Assembly: GCA_002753335.1 (NCBI GenBank)
Contig: PEAD01000010.1
Location: forward strand, 1-64,000
DNA length: 64,000 bases
Origin: Nitrospirae bacterium MYbin3
GTDB lineage: Bacteria > Nitrospirota > Thermodesulfovibrionia > Thermodesulfovibrionales > Dissulfurispiraceae
Reading direction: 5' to 3'
The notes under the pieces are model-generated. The model ran no database searches, had not been told where the DNA came from, and saw only the letters and a list, made by a program, of their open reading frames with translations. The translations under genes and the position numbers were made by a program. How positions within the stretch are numbered: the stretch's first letter is position 1; each line of letters starts with the position of its first letter. Shown piece by piece: positions 24,860 through 32,988 of the stretch.

Positions 24860-25804
24860 ATGTCCGATGCAATTTATGATGTTGTAATAATAGGCGGCGG
24901 TCCTGCAGGGTTCAGCGCAGCACAGTACACGGCGCGGGCCAAGATGAAGACGGTTGTTATAGATAAGTCGCAAACTGCCGGAGCGCTTGCCTTTGCGAGC
25001 CTTATAGAAAACTATCCGGGGCTTGAAAAGCCGGTTTCGGGCAAAGAACTGCTAGACATCTTCCGCAGGCAGGCTATAAGATTCGGCGCCGAAGTTGTCG
25101 AGGCTCAGGTGATCGGTGTTTCATTGGATGCAGAAACCAAACAGGTCTTCACTATGGACCAGACCTATCAGGGCAAGTCGGTTATAATCGCGACCGGCTC
25201 TATGGGCAGAAAAGCTACGATAAAAGGCGAGGCCGAATTTTTGGGCAGGGGCTTAAGCTACTGCGCTATATGTGACGCAGCATTTTTCAAAGGCAAAACG
25301 GTCTGCGTGCTGGGCGATTCTGAAGAGGCGGTAAAAGAAGCGGGCCTGCTCACCCGCTTTGCAGAAACGGTTTATCTCATATCACCGTCGCAGAAACTTA
25401 AGGTATCCGATGACCATCCTGCGCTGGCTGCCGCTAATTTGAAGGTTCTTACAGGCCTTATGACAACCGCGGTAGAGGGCGGCGAAACTGTAGAGAAGAT
25501 TAAACTTAAAGATACGCAAGGCAATGAGAGTGAACTGCAGCTTTCTGGTGTGTTCGTTTATATGCACGGCAGCAAGCCGGTAACCGACTATCTGCAAGGA
25601 AGCGTCGAAGTTGCTGAAGAAGAATGTGTTGTTACAAACAAAATGTGCGAAGCTTCTATTGCAGGAGTATTCGCGGCCGGAGACGTGACATGCACCGAAG
25701 TGAGACAGGTTGTTGTTGCAGCCTCGCAGGGCTGTCTTGCAGCGCTTTCGGCAGAGAAGTTCGTATTTAACAAGAAAAAAACAAAGCGCGACTGGCATGG
25801 ATGA
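24860..25804 (+). CDS. Thioredoxin reductase-like FAD flavoprotein
   Basis: 314 aa with the N-terminal FAD dinucleotide fold (VVIIGGGPAGFSAAQYTARAKM), the redox-active disulfide CAICDAAF near residues 135-138, an NAD(P) domain, and a C-terminal FAD block VFAAGDVTC. The length and CxxC position match TrxB. The second nucleotide motif VCVLGDSEEAVKEA departs from the usual GGGxSA/GGGNSA of NADPH-using TrxB; the second Gly pair is weak, so the electron donor may differ (ferredoxin- or F420-linked relatives are known). It follows mqnC by 8 nt and overlaps the HEAT gene by 8 nt. Confidence 0.88.
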   Translation: MSDAIYDVVIIGGGPAGFSAAQYTARAKMKTVVIDKSQTAGALAFASLIENYPGLEKPVSGKELLDIFRRQAIRFGAEVVEAQVIGVSLDAETKQVFTMDQTYQGKSVIIATGSMGRKATIKGEAEFLGRGLSYCAICDAAFFKGKTVCVLGDSEEAVKEAGLLTRFAETVYLISPSQKLKVSDDHPALAAANLKVLTGLMTTAVEGGETVEKIKLKDTQGNESELQLSGVFVYMHGSKPVTDYLQGSVEVAEEECVVTNKMCEASIAGVFAAGDVTCTEVRQVVVAASQGCLAALSAEKFVFNKKKTKRDWHG

Positions 25805-26183
25805 TGAACTGAGAAAAATGATCTGCGACCACATGGAAAAGGGTTTTCTCGAAAATATCATCGATATGCTTAAGCATGACAAAACCCTCTACCCCGCAAT
25901 CATCGACATGGTCAAAGACGAAAGGCTGCGCGTCCGCATAGGAGCGACCGCGCTGGTTGAAGAGCTTGTAAAAGAGCGCAGAGACGAACTTGTTGAATTC
26001 ATCCCCGAAATCTCGAAACTGCTGGAAGACCCTAACCCCACAATAAGAGGGGATGGAGCTAACCTGCTCGCCATCATCAAGCACAACGATGGCCTCTCTT
26101 TTCTCAATGCAAAATATGACGACCCTGATGCTGCGGCAAGAACTCTCATCCGTGAAGCTATTGAGGACATACGCCAAAACTAA
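25797..26183 (+). CDS. HEAT-repeat protein
   Basis: 128 aa from ATG 25797, inside the end of the flavoprotein gene. Repeating helical pairs are visible (LYPAIIDMVKDERLRVRIGATALVEEL, then LLEDPNPTIRGDGANLLAII, then AKYDDPDAAARTLIREAIEDI), which is the HEAT pattern. Such proteins are scaffolds for protein or nucleic-acid binding. Nothing in the sequence suggests enzymatic activity. Coupling to the flavoprotein suggests it could bind or regulate that enzyme, which is speculative. Confidence 0.85.
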   Translation: MDDELRKMICDHMEKGFLENIIDMLKHDKTLYPAIIDMVKDERLRVRIGATALVEELVKERRDELVEFIPEISKLLEDPNPTIRGDGANLLAIIKHNDGLSFLNAKYDDPDAAARTLIREAIEDIRQN

Positions 26184-26195
26184 AGCCTTTCTCTA

Positions 26196-26813
26196 ATGTT
26201 AATCAAAACAAATCCTGAAAACATCGAAGAAGCATTGCATACTGCCGTTGAGGTTTTAAATAATGGCGGCATTGTTGCGTTTGCAACAGAAACTTTCTAT
26301 GGGCTCGGCGCAAAATGCAGCTATGAATCAGCATTAAAGCGGCTTTACGAATTAAAGAAAAGGCCGCATGAAAAAGCGATGCCGTTGATTATAGGCTCTA
26401 CAGAACAACTTTCGATGCTTTCGCATAAAGTTACCGAAACAGCCAAAAATCTCATAGAAAAATTCTGGCCGGGAGCTCTCACGCTTATTCTGTCCGCAAA
26501 TGAAGGGCTTTCAGAATACATCGTGGCGGATGGCAAGGTTGCTATAAGGGTCCCGGCTGAATCTTTTGCCCTAAAACTTGCAAGGCTTGCGGGCTTTCCT
26601 ATAACCGCAACCAGCGCAAATATATCCGGGATGCCTCCTGCCGACAGCGCAGAAATGGTGATAAGTTATTTTGGCGATGCGCTCGATTTGGTGATTGATT
26701 CAGGAAGAACAAGGGGCGGCCTGCCTTCGACAATTATAGATGCCTGCGAGAACAAGGTAAAAGTCTTGAGAGCAGGCGCAGTAGAGATCAAGTGCAACCC
26801 TATTTCCGGTTAA
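26196..26813 (+). CDS. tsaC: Threonylcarbamoyl-AMP synthase (Sua5/YrdC/TsaC)
   Basis: 205 aa of the YrdC fold. Visible blocks are GGIVAFATETFYGLGAKC, LYELKKRPHEKAMPLII, FWPGALTLIL, VAIRVPAESF and ITATSANISG, which hold the ATP, threonine and bicarbonate-binding residues. The enzyme makes threonylcarbamoyl-AMP for the t6A37 modification of ANN-decoding tRNAs. It lacks the extra C-terminal Sua5 domain, so it is the short TsaC type. It starts 12 nt after the HEAT gene. Confidence 0.93.
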   Translation: MLIKTNPENIEEALHTAVEVLNNGGIVAFATETFYGLGAKCSYESALKRLYELKKRPHEKAMPLIIGSTEQLSMLSHKVTETAKNLIEKFWPGALTLILSANEGLSEYIVADGKVAIRVPAESFALKLARLAGFPITATSANISGMPPADSAEMVISYFGDALDLVIDSGRTRGGLPSTIIDACENKVKVLRAGAVEIKCNPISG

Positions 26814-26882
26814 AACGTTGCATTATTCGTTGTAAATATAGTATTATTTTTACTCTTTAGAATTTAATCAGGAGGTGTTTAG

Positions 26883-27119
26883 TTGGTAAAGATTAGACTT
26901 ACAAGGTTGGGCGCACACAAGAAACCCTTTTACAGGATAATAGTGGCTGATTCCCGTGCTAGGCGCGACGGCCCTTTCATAGAAATTGTCGGCACTTATG
27001 ACCCTAAAAAAGAGCCATCCGAAATCAAAGTTGATTCCGAAAGGGTTAAATATTGGATTTCAAACGGGGCTCAGCCGACCGATAGGGTAAAAAGACTTTT
27101 GCAAAAAGCAGCCGCATAA
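26883..27119 (+). CDS. rpsP: 30S ribosomal protein S16
   Basis: 78 aa, full-length S16 with the family N terminus [29 protein letters not shown]. Translation starts at TTG 26883, 4 nt after AGGAGG at 26871-26876. It opens the conserved rpsP-khpA-rimM-trmD-rplS-rnhB block. ffh, which often precedes rpsP, is absent. Confidence 0.98.
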   Translation: MVKIRLTRLGAHKKPFYRIIVADSRARRDGPFIEIVGTYDPKKEPSEIKVDSERVKYWISNGAQPTDRVKRLLQKAAA

Positions 27120-27161
27120 CATACCCCGTATCCTGAAGTTCGAAAATCTCATGGAGGTGGA

Positions 27162-27395
27162 ATGATGAAAGCTCTTATCGAATCTATGGCAAAAGCTCTT
27201 GTTGACAAGTCTGACGAGGTAAAGGTTACTGAGATTGAAGGGGAAAAAACTACGGTGTTTGAACTTAGGGTTGCGCAAAGCGACCTCGGAAAAGTGATAG
27301 GCAAACAGGGCAAAACAGCGCGTGCTATGAGAACTATCTTGGGCGCTACAGGCACAAAGATAGGAAAACGCTGCGTGCTCGAAATACTCGAATAG
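27162..27395 (+). CDS. khpA: KhpA, KH-domain RNA-binding protein
   Basis: 77 aa single KH domain with the RNA-binding loop in [19 protein letters not shown]. KhpA (YlqC) is a small RNA-binding protein, paired with KhpB in Gram-positives, linked to cell length and RNA regulation. GGAGGTGG precedes two adjacent ATG codons at 27162 and 27165. Its place between rpsP and rimM is conserved in many bacteria. Confidence 0.95.
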   Translation: MMKALIESMAKALVDKSDEVKVTEIEGEKTTVFELRVAQSDLGKVIGKQGKTARAMRTILGATGTKIGKRCVLEILE

Positions 27396-27422
27396 TTTTA
27401 AAAGCAAATCCTGAATAACTGA

Positions 27423-27444
27423 AAGGGGCGGTTAAACGCCCCTT
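27423..27444. terminator. Hairpin after khpA
   Basis: AAGGGGCG-GTTAAA-CGCCCCTT, an 8-bp perfect stem with 6-nt loop. No T run follows, so alone it may protect the 3' end or attenuate; a second hairpin follows at 27456. Confidence 0.6.
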
Positions 27445-27455
27445 ATTATTGAAAT

Positions 27456-27488
27456 AAACCACAGGAGAGCAGCCCTGTGGTTTTGTGA
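27456..27488 (+). terminator. Second hairpin before rimM, terminator-like
   Basis: AAACCACAGG...CCTGTGGTTT, a 10-bp perfect stem around an 8-nt loop, followed by TTTGTGATTTTA. It would end or reduce transcription between khpA and rimM, separating rpsP-khpA from rimM-trmD expression. Confidence 0.6.
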
Positions 27489-27513
27489 TTTTATTGCGGA
27501 GCTTATTCGAATA

Positions 27514-28029
27514 ATGAAAGAGAACGATCTTATTGCGATAGGGAAAATAACCCGCGAGTGGGGAATCAGGGGCGAAGTGCTGATAGCACCGATGACTTCG
27601 GATATCGAACGCTTCAAATCTTTAAAAAAAGTTGCTGTAGAGCCATTAGCAGGCGGTTTGCACTGGATGGATATAAAGTCTTTAAAGTCTCATAAGGGCA
27701 TGCCCCTAGTTGCTTTTAAAAACATAGCCAATCCTGAAGATGCTAAAAAATTAAGAGGCGCGCTTGTGAAAGTCGAACAAAAAGATTCTCCGCCCCTGCC
27801 TGATGGATTTTACTACCAGCACCAGATACTAGGCCTTGAAGCTGTTAACCTTTCGGGCGATGTTTTGGGAAGGATAGAATCGATTATTCAGACAGGCAGC
27901 AATGATGTATATGTTATCAAGGCCAAAGGCAAAGAGCTTCTTGTTCCCGCGATAAAAGAAGTAGTGAAAAAAATAGACCTTGCTTCAGGAAAAATTATTA
28001 TAGAGCCCATGGAAGTTATTGAGGAATGA
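27514..28029 (+). CDS. rimM: Ribosome maturation factor RimM
   Basis: 171 aa. N-terminal RimM domain (IGKITREWGIRGEVLI, then LVAFKNIANPEDAKKLRGALV) and C-terminal PRC-barrel (FYYQHQILGLEAVNLSGDVLG...IKEVVKKIDL). RimM binds S19 and helps 30S 3'-domain maturation. It lies 3 nt before trmD and after two hairpins that separate it from khpA. Confidence 0.95.
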   Translation: MKENDLIAIGKITREWGIRGEVLIAPMTSDIERFKSLKKVAVEPLAGGLHWMDIKSLKSHKGMPLVAFKNIANPEDAKKLRGALVKVEQKDSPPLPDGFYYQHQILGLEAVNLSGDVLGRIESIIQTGSNDVYVIKAKGKELLVPAIKEVVKKIDLASGKIIIEPMEVIEE

Positions 28030-28032
28030 CCT

Positions 28033-28737
28033 GTGTTCGGATTTGACGTAATAACCATATTCCCCGGAATATTAGATGCGTATTTAGGGGAAAGCATAAT
28101 GAAACGGGCTATAGAGAAAAATCTGATAGATGTAAAAGTTTACAATCTTCGCGACTATACGACCGATAAGCACAAGACTGTTGACGACTATCCATACGGC
28201 GGCGGATCAGGTATGGTGATGAAGGTTGAACCTCTTTATAAAGCGGTCACGGCGATAAAATCTGACGGCGTACAAAGGCTGACCGTTATGCTGAGTCCTC
28301 AAGGCAGGACCTACAATCAAGGCGTTGCAGAGGAGATGGCAAAGGAAACGCGCCGCATTCTTTTGATATGCGGAAGGTATGAAGGTATTGACGAAAGAAC
28401 TAGGGAGCTTCTGGTTGACACCGAGATTTCGACAGGTGATTATGTTTTGACTGGAGGAGAACTGCCCGCTTTAGTTATAATAGACTCTATTTCCCGTTTG
28501 CTCCCCGGAGTGCTGGGGGATGAGGAGTCTAACAAGGAAGAATCTTTTTCGTGGGGTATGCTCGACTATCCCCATTATACAAGACCTTCGGAGTTCATGG
28601 GAAAAAAGGTGCCTGAAGTTCTGCTTTCGGGGAATCACAAATTGATTATGGAGTGGCGAAAGCAGGAAGCGCTTAAAAGAACTCTGGCAAGAAGGCCTGA
28701 TCTTCTTGAAGGCGTTGAACATAGAAGTAACAGTTGA
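28033..28737 (+). CDS. trmD: tRNA (guanine-37-N1)-methyltransferase TrmD
   Basis: 234 aa SPOUT-fold methyltransferase that makes m1G37 in tRNAs reading CNN. GTG start at 28033. The core [15 protein letters not shown], knot loops [21 protein letters not shown] and [19 protein letters not shown] are all present, and the active-site Asp in the DYPHYTRP block is intact. Translation is coupled with rimM. Confidence 0.97.
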   Translation: MFGFDVITIFPGILDAYLGESIMKRAIEKNLIDVKVYNLRDYTTDKHKTVDDYPYGGGSGMVMKVEPLYKAVTAIKSDGVQRLTVMLSPQGRTYNQGVAEEMAKETRRILLICGRYEGIDERTRELLVDTEISTGDYVLTGGELPALVIIDSISRLLPGVLGDEESNKEESFSWGMLDYPHYTRPSEFMGKKVPEVLLSGNHKLIMEWRKQEALKRTLARRPDLLEGVEHRSNS

Positions 28738-28796
28738 ATATACAAGCGGGCTTTGTCTGCATTTAATTTGGATGTTGTGATTTTCAGGAGGACAAA

Positions 28797-29177
28797 ATGA
28801 GTTTGGTAAAGGCTGTTGAAGAAGGCTTCAAAAAAGAGATACCGGCTTTCAATATCGGTGATACCGTAAGGATTCACGTAAAGGTTATTGAAGGCGACAA
28901 GGAAAGGCTTCAGCCTTTTGAAGGCACCGTCATAGCGCGGAAGGGCAGCGGTGTGCGCGAGACATTCATGCTCAGAAAAGTATCTTTCGGCGTAGGCGTA
29001 GAGAGAATATTCCCTGTTCATTCACCTTCAGTATCAAAAATCGAGGTGATTAAACACGGTGATGTAAGAAGGGCTAAGCTCTATCACCTCCGCAGCAAAA
29101 AAGGCAAACACGCAAAGGTAAAGGAAAAATCGAGGGAGGCTGTCAAGGCTGCCGCACAAAAAGCTTCAGCCGAATAA
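28797..29177 (+). CDS. rplS: 50S ribosomal protein L19
   Basis: 126 aa L19 with the block [25 protein letters not shown] and the C-terminal [10 protein letters not shown]. It has a Lys/Ala-rich tail slightly longer than in E. coli. GGAGG at 28788-28792 precedes the ATG. trmD lies 59 nt upstream. Confidence 0.98.
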   Translation: MSLVKAVEEGFKKEIPAFNIGDTVRIHVKVIEGDKERLQPFEGTVIARKGSGVRETFMLRKVSFGVGVERIFPVHSPSVSKIEVIKHGDVRRAKLYHLRSKKGKHAKVKEKSREAVKAAAQKASAE

Positions 29178-29188
29178 CGATCAGTCGG

Positions 29189-29809
29189 ATGCCTCTGTAC
29201 GAGCATGACGAAGCGTTCAGAAGAGGACTTAAACCCGGCTCTTTAATTGCGGGCATAGACGAGGCAGGCAGAGGGCCTCTGGCCGGACCTGTTGTGGCGG
29301 CGGCGGTTATTCTGCCTGAGGGCTTGAGAATTGAGGGTGTTCGCGATTCAAAAAAAGTTCCTAAAGCTGAACGGGAAGCCTTATTTTTAGAAATCAAGGA
29401 ATCGGCTTCGGCCATCGGCATCGGCATTGTGGATGCCGACGATATAGACAGAATCAATATACTCAACGCCACAAGGCTTGCGATGTGCAAAGCGGTTTCT
29501 TCAATGCGATTTAAACCTGACGTCCTTTTAATTGATGCAGTAATACTTCCTGCACTCGATATCAGACAGGTTCCTATCATAAAGGGTGATGCCAAGAGCG
29601 CAGCAATAGCAGCAGCTTCGATTATCGCAAAGGTAACACGCGACCAAATGATGTTGGAGTATCATGACAAATATCCCGAATACTTTTTTAACAAGCACAA
29701 AGGCTACGGCACCAAGACTCACATAGACATGATTAAACAGCACGGCCCCTGTCCTATCCACAGGAAAAGTTTTCAAAAAGTAATGCCTTTGCCGCTCTTC
29801 GCAGGATAG
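29189..29809 (+). CDS. rnhB: Ribonuclease HII
   Basis: 206 aa RNase HII, which cuts RNA at RNA-DNA junctions and removes misincorporated ribonucleotides. The catalytic acidic residues appear in AGIDEAGRGPLAGP and later in LLIDAV, and the KGDAKSAAIAAASIIAKVTRD block is intact. It ends the ribosomal block, 11 nt after rplS, and converges on the Fic gene 3 nt beyond its stop. Confidence 0.96.
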   Translation: MPLYEHDEAFRRGLKPGSLIAGIDEAGRGPLAGPVVAAAVILPEGLRIEGVRDSKKVPKAEREALFLEIKESASAIGIGIVDADDIDRINILNATRLAMCKAVSSMRFKPDVLLIDAVILPALDIRQVPIIKGDAKSAAIAAASIIAKVTRDQMMLEYHDKYPEYFFNKHKGYGTKTHIDMIKQHGPCPIHRKSFQKVMPLPLFAG

Positions 29810-29812
29810 GCT

Positions 29813-30577
29813 TTACCTGCCCAGAGTTTCGACAACCTTCTTAAAAGATTTCATCTCTTCATAGATAACGCTCAGGATTAAGGCGGTGAGAGGATCTCTA
29901 TTTCCTTTGTTTGTTTCCTGCAATCCAGTTATATATTCAACCCGCCTTATCGGCGGAATAACCACAGGACAGTAGCCGTTCTTCAGGCTCAAAACAGTTA
30001 ATAAAAGCCTTCCAATTCTCCCATTGCCGTCTGTAAAAGGATGAATTGACTCAAACTCAGCATGCATATTAATCGCCCATTCAAGAATGTGTTTGCCGCT
30101 GACAGGGTTGTTTATGTTCTCAATATGTTTTTTCATAAGTTCTGCAACTTTCTGATAATCCGGGGGCAGGTAATCGGTTCCTGTAATAATCACATTCATT
30201 TGTCTGTATCTGCCTGCATTTTCAAAATCAATTTGCTGAAAAAAAAGCTTATGCAGAGATAAAACATTTTCTTCAGCTATAGATTTACCGAATAAAGAAT
30301 ACATGTGATCATAAGCCTTTGCATGTCCCAAGGCTTCATAATGCTCTCTCATAGATTTGCCGCCTATGGTTATACCGTCCTCAATGACCACCTTTGTCTC
30401 TGACTCGGTAAGCGTGTTGCCCTCAATAGCATTGGATGCGTAAGTCAAACCGATACGGTAATAATCTTTAAGCTGTTTGACGAGATTCACAGAAAAAGGG
30501 CGATAGTGGTCGAGATCGGATTTGAGGGAGTCTATCTTTTCTAGGAGTTTTTTAATCTCGGACGTATTTGATTGCAT
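29813..30577 (-). CDS. Fic-domain protein, likely AMP-transferase, autoinhibited type
   Basis: 254 aa. The catalytic Fic motif HPFTDGNGRIGRLL near residues 178-191 is intact, including the His and the Asn. An upstream helix carries SNAIEGN, which fits the inhibitory (S/T)xxxE(G/N) motif that blocks ATP in class II Fic proteins, with the motif N-terminal to the core. Such proteins usually transfer AMP to a target protein. No separate antitoxin is adjacent, which fits the built-in inhibitory helix. It is convergent with rnhB. The target is unknown. Confidence 0.92.
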   Translation of the reverse strand: MQSNTSEIKKLLEKIDSLKSDLDHYRPFSVNLVKQLKDYYRIGLTYASNAIEGNTLTESETKVVIEDGITIGGKSMREHYEALGHAKAYDHMYSLFGKSIAEENVLSLHKLFFQQIDFENAGRYRQMNVIITGTDYLPPDYQKVAELMKKHIENINNPVSGKHILEWAINMHAEFESIHPFTDGNGRIGRLLLTVLSLKNGYCPVVIPPIRRVEYITGLQETNKGNRDPLTALILSVIYEEMKSFKKVVETLGR

Positions 30578-30684
30578 GTATTTATTATAACTTTGTCAGG
30601 CAAATAACTTAAACACAATAGAACCCACTATTTAATTTGCAGTATAATCTCATGTGATTAAATATTGTCCGCAACATAAGAATA

Positions 30685-32988
30685 ATGTGCCGTATTAGCC
30701 TGAAAATTTCGGGCACAGTTCAGGGCGTCGGTTTCAGGCCCTTTGTTTACAATCTCGCAAATAAACTTGGCCTCAACGGATATGTAAACAACACCGCTCA
30801 AGGCGTTACCATTGAATTAGAAGGAACCGACACCGAAGCCTTTTTAAACACAATCAAAAACGATCCCCCCCCCCTTGCCCGCATTGACTCTGTTGAAGCC
30901 ACAGAACTTCCGTATCTCGGCTATAAAGATTTCAGAATAATTGAAAGTGTTGACAGCGAAAGCTCTACCCATGTATCCCCTGATGTTTCTGTCTGCGAAG
31001 ACTGCCTAAATGATATGATGAGCGCTGAAAACAGTCGCTATCTCTATCCATTCATCAACTGCACCAACTGCGGTCCGCGCTACTCGATAACAGAAAAAGT
31101 TCCTTACGATAGGCCTAACACAACAATGTCGACATTCAGAATGTGCGCTAAATGCGAAGCAGAATACAACAATCCTACTGACAGAAGATTCCATGCACAA
31201 CCCAATGCCTGTGCAGCTTGCGGGCCCCGGGTAAGTTTAACCGGCAGCCGGCAGCCAGCAATCGAAAGCAAAGATGCAATAATAGAGGCGATTGCATTGC
31301 TGAAAGAGGGGAAAATCCTCGCGATAAAAGGGCTTGGCGGTTTTCATCTTGCCTGTGACGCTTTGAATAAACATGCGGTTCTAAGACTCAGAGAGAAAAA
31401 ACGTAAGAGCAATAAACCCTTCGCGCTTATGTCCGCAAACGTAGAGACGATAAGGAACTTCTGCATCATCTCAGAGGAAGAGGAGCGTTTGCTTGCTGAT
31501 AGGCGCAGACCTATCGTGCTATTAAAAAAACTGACGGCAGAAAGAAAACTTTCTGATGAAATTGCGCCGAACAATAAATATATAGGATTTATGCTTCCTT
31601 ACACGCCGCTGCATTATCTTTTATTTCATTATCCCATTGCTGACTCAAAAGTCATGTCTAATCTTGATGCTCTTGTTATGACAAGCGGCAATTTATCCGA
31701 AGAACCGATTGTGGTTGACAACAACGAAGCGCTCGAAAAACTTTCGGATATTGCGGATGCATTCCTGTTGCACAATAGAGATATCTTCATGCGAGTGGAT
31801 GATTCGGTGCTCAAAATGCAAAATAACAAATCATCTTTTGTCAGGCGTTCGCGCGGCTTTGTGCCGGAACCCATATATTTAGACAACAATGGGCCGGAGG
31901 TGCTTGCATGCGGCGCTGACCTGAAAAACACCTTCACGCTGACAAAAAACAATTCCGCAATCGTAAGCCAGCATATTGGTGATATGGAAAATCTCGATAC
32001 ATTAAACTTTTTTGAGGAAAGTCTCAAAAATCTCAACCAGGTTTACCGTGCAAACCCAACAGCCATAGCGCATGACCTGCATCCGAGCTATCTTTCAACA
32101 AAATGGGCAATTGACTACGGCCACAAATCACAAATCCCCACCCATGGCATTCAGCATCACTATGCCCATATCGCATCGGTGATGGCCGAACAAGGCATAA
32201 CCGAAAAAGTGATAGGCGTTGCGCTCGACGGGACAGGATACGGCACAGACGGCAGCCTGTGGGGAGGAGAGTTTCTCATATCTGGGATTGAAAGCTTTGA
32301 GAGGTCGGCGCATTTCAAGTATATACCGATTCCCGGAGGCGAAAGCGCTATCAAAGAATGCTGGCGGACAGCAATAAGCTATCTTCAGCATTCATCTCCA
32401 CACAATGCACGACAAAAGCTTGAAGAGTTAGGCTTTGTCCAAAAATACGGTAAAAATAACATAGATAATATTTTAAAGCTGTCAGCAAATAGACAGTTCT
32501 CTCCCCTTTCATCAGGCGCAGGAAGGCTGTTTGACGCTGTTGCAGCGCTTTCGGGTGTATGCGATAAAAATACCTTTGAGGGCGAGGCTGCAATAGCGCT
32601 CGAAAATCTTGTCAGCGATACGATCGAAGACTCCTACGATTATGATATAGCTGCCGGAGTTCCTGCTATGGTGGATTTTTCGAAAACCATAATCAGCGTG
32701 GTGCGCGATGTTATCAGCAATATACCAAGAGAGGTTATCTCCACAAAATTTCACAATGCAGTTGCAACGGCGGTAAAACAAACTGTAGAGAAAATATCGG
32801 CAGAATCAGGAATCAAAGTGGTTGTGCTGAGCGGAGGCGTTTTCCAGAACGAATATCTGCTGAAAAAAATTACGTCGCTTCTGGAAAAATCAGGCTTTGT
32901 CATTTACACCAATGAGAAAGTGCCCTGCAACGATGCAGGGATATCGCTCGGACAAGCTTATATTATAAGAGAACGGCTGAAGCGTTAA
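30685..32988 (+). CDS. hypF: Carbamoyltransferase HypF
   Basis: 767 aa. Domains in order: acylphosphatase-like (residues 1-90, GTVQGVGFRPFVY), two zinc fingers (CEDC...CTNC and CAKC...CAAC), YrdC-like (about 200-385) and Kae1-like carbamoyltransferase (from about 405; HHYAHIASVMAEQG, GVALDGTGYGTDG). HypF uses carbamoyl phosphate and ATP to carbamoylate HypE during synthesis of the CN ligands of [NiFe] hydrogenases. No other hyp gene or hydrogenase lies in the window. A run of ten C (30865-30874) lies in the codons near residue 61-64, where a slip would abolish the protein. Confidence 0.96.
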   Translation: MCRISLKISGTVQGVGFRPFVYNLANKLGLNGYVNNTAQGVTIELEGTDTEAFLNTIKNDPPPLARIDSVEATELPYLGYKDFRIIESVDSESSTHVSPDVSVCEDCLNDMMSAENSRYLYPFINCTNCGPRYSITEKVPYDRPNTTMSTFRMCAKCEAEYNNPTDRRFHAQPNACAACGPRVSLTGSRQPAIESKDAIIEAIALLKEGKILAIKGLGGFHLACDALNKHAVLRLREKKRKSNKPFALMSANVETIRNFCIISEEEERLLADRRRPIVLLKKLTAERKLSDEIAPNNKYIGFMLPYTPLHYLLFHYPIADSKVMSNLDALVMTSGNLSEEPIVVDNNEALEKLSDIADAFLLHNRDIFMRVDDSVLKMQNNKSSFVRRSRGFVPEPIYLDNNGPEVLACGADLKNTFTLTKNNSAIVSQHIGDMENLDTLNFFEESLKNLNQVYRANPTAIAHDLHPSYLSTKWAIDYGHKSQIPTHGIQHHYAHIASVMAEQGITEKVIGVALDGTGYGTDGSLWGGEFLISGIESFERSAHFKYIPIPGGESAIKECWRTAISYLQHSSPHNARQKLEELGFVQKYGKNNIDNILKLSANRQFSPLSSGAGRLFDAVAALSGVCDKNTFEGEAAIALENLVSDTIEDSYDYDIAAGVPAMVDFSKTIISVVRDVISNIPREVISTKFHNAVATAVKQTVEKISAESGIKVVVLSGGVFQNEYLLKKITSLLEKSGFVIYTNEKVPCNDAGISLGQAYIIRERLKR
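30865..30874. repeat. Ten-C tract inside hypF
   Basis: Ten uninterrupted C residues coding for three prolines and the first base of a Leu codon. The present length keeps hypF in frame. Insertion or loss of one base would stop translation soon after. Confidence 0.92.
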
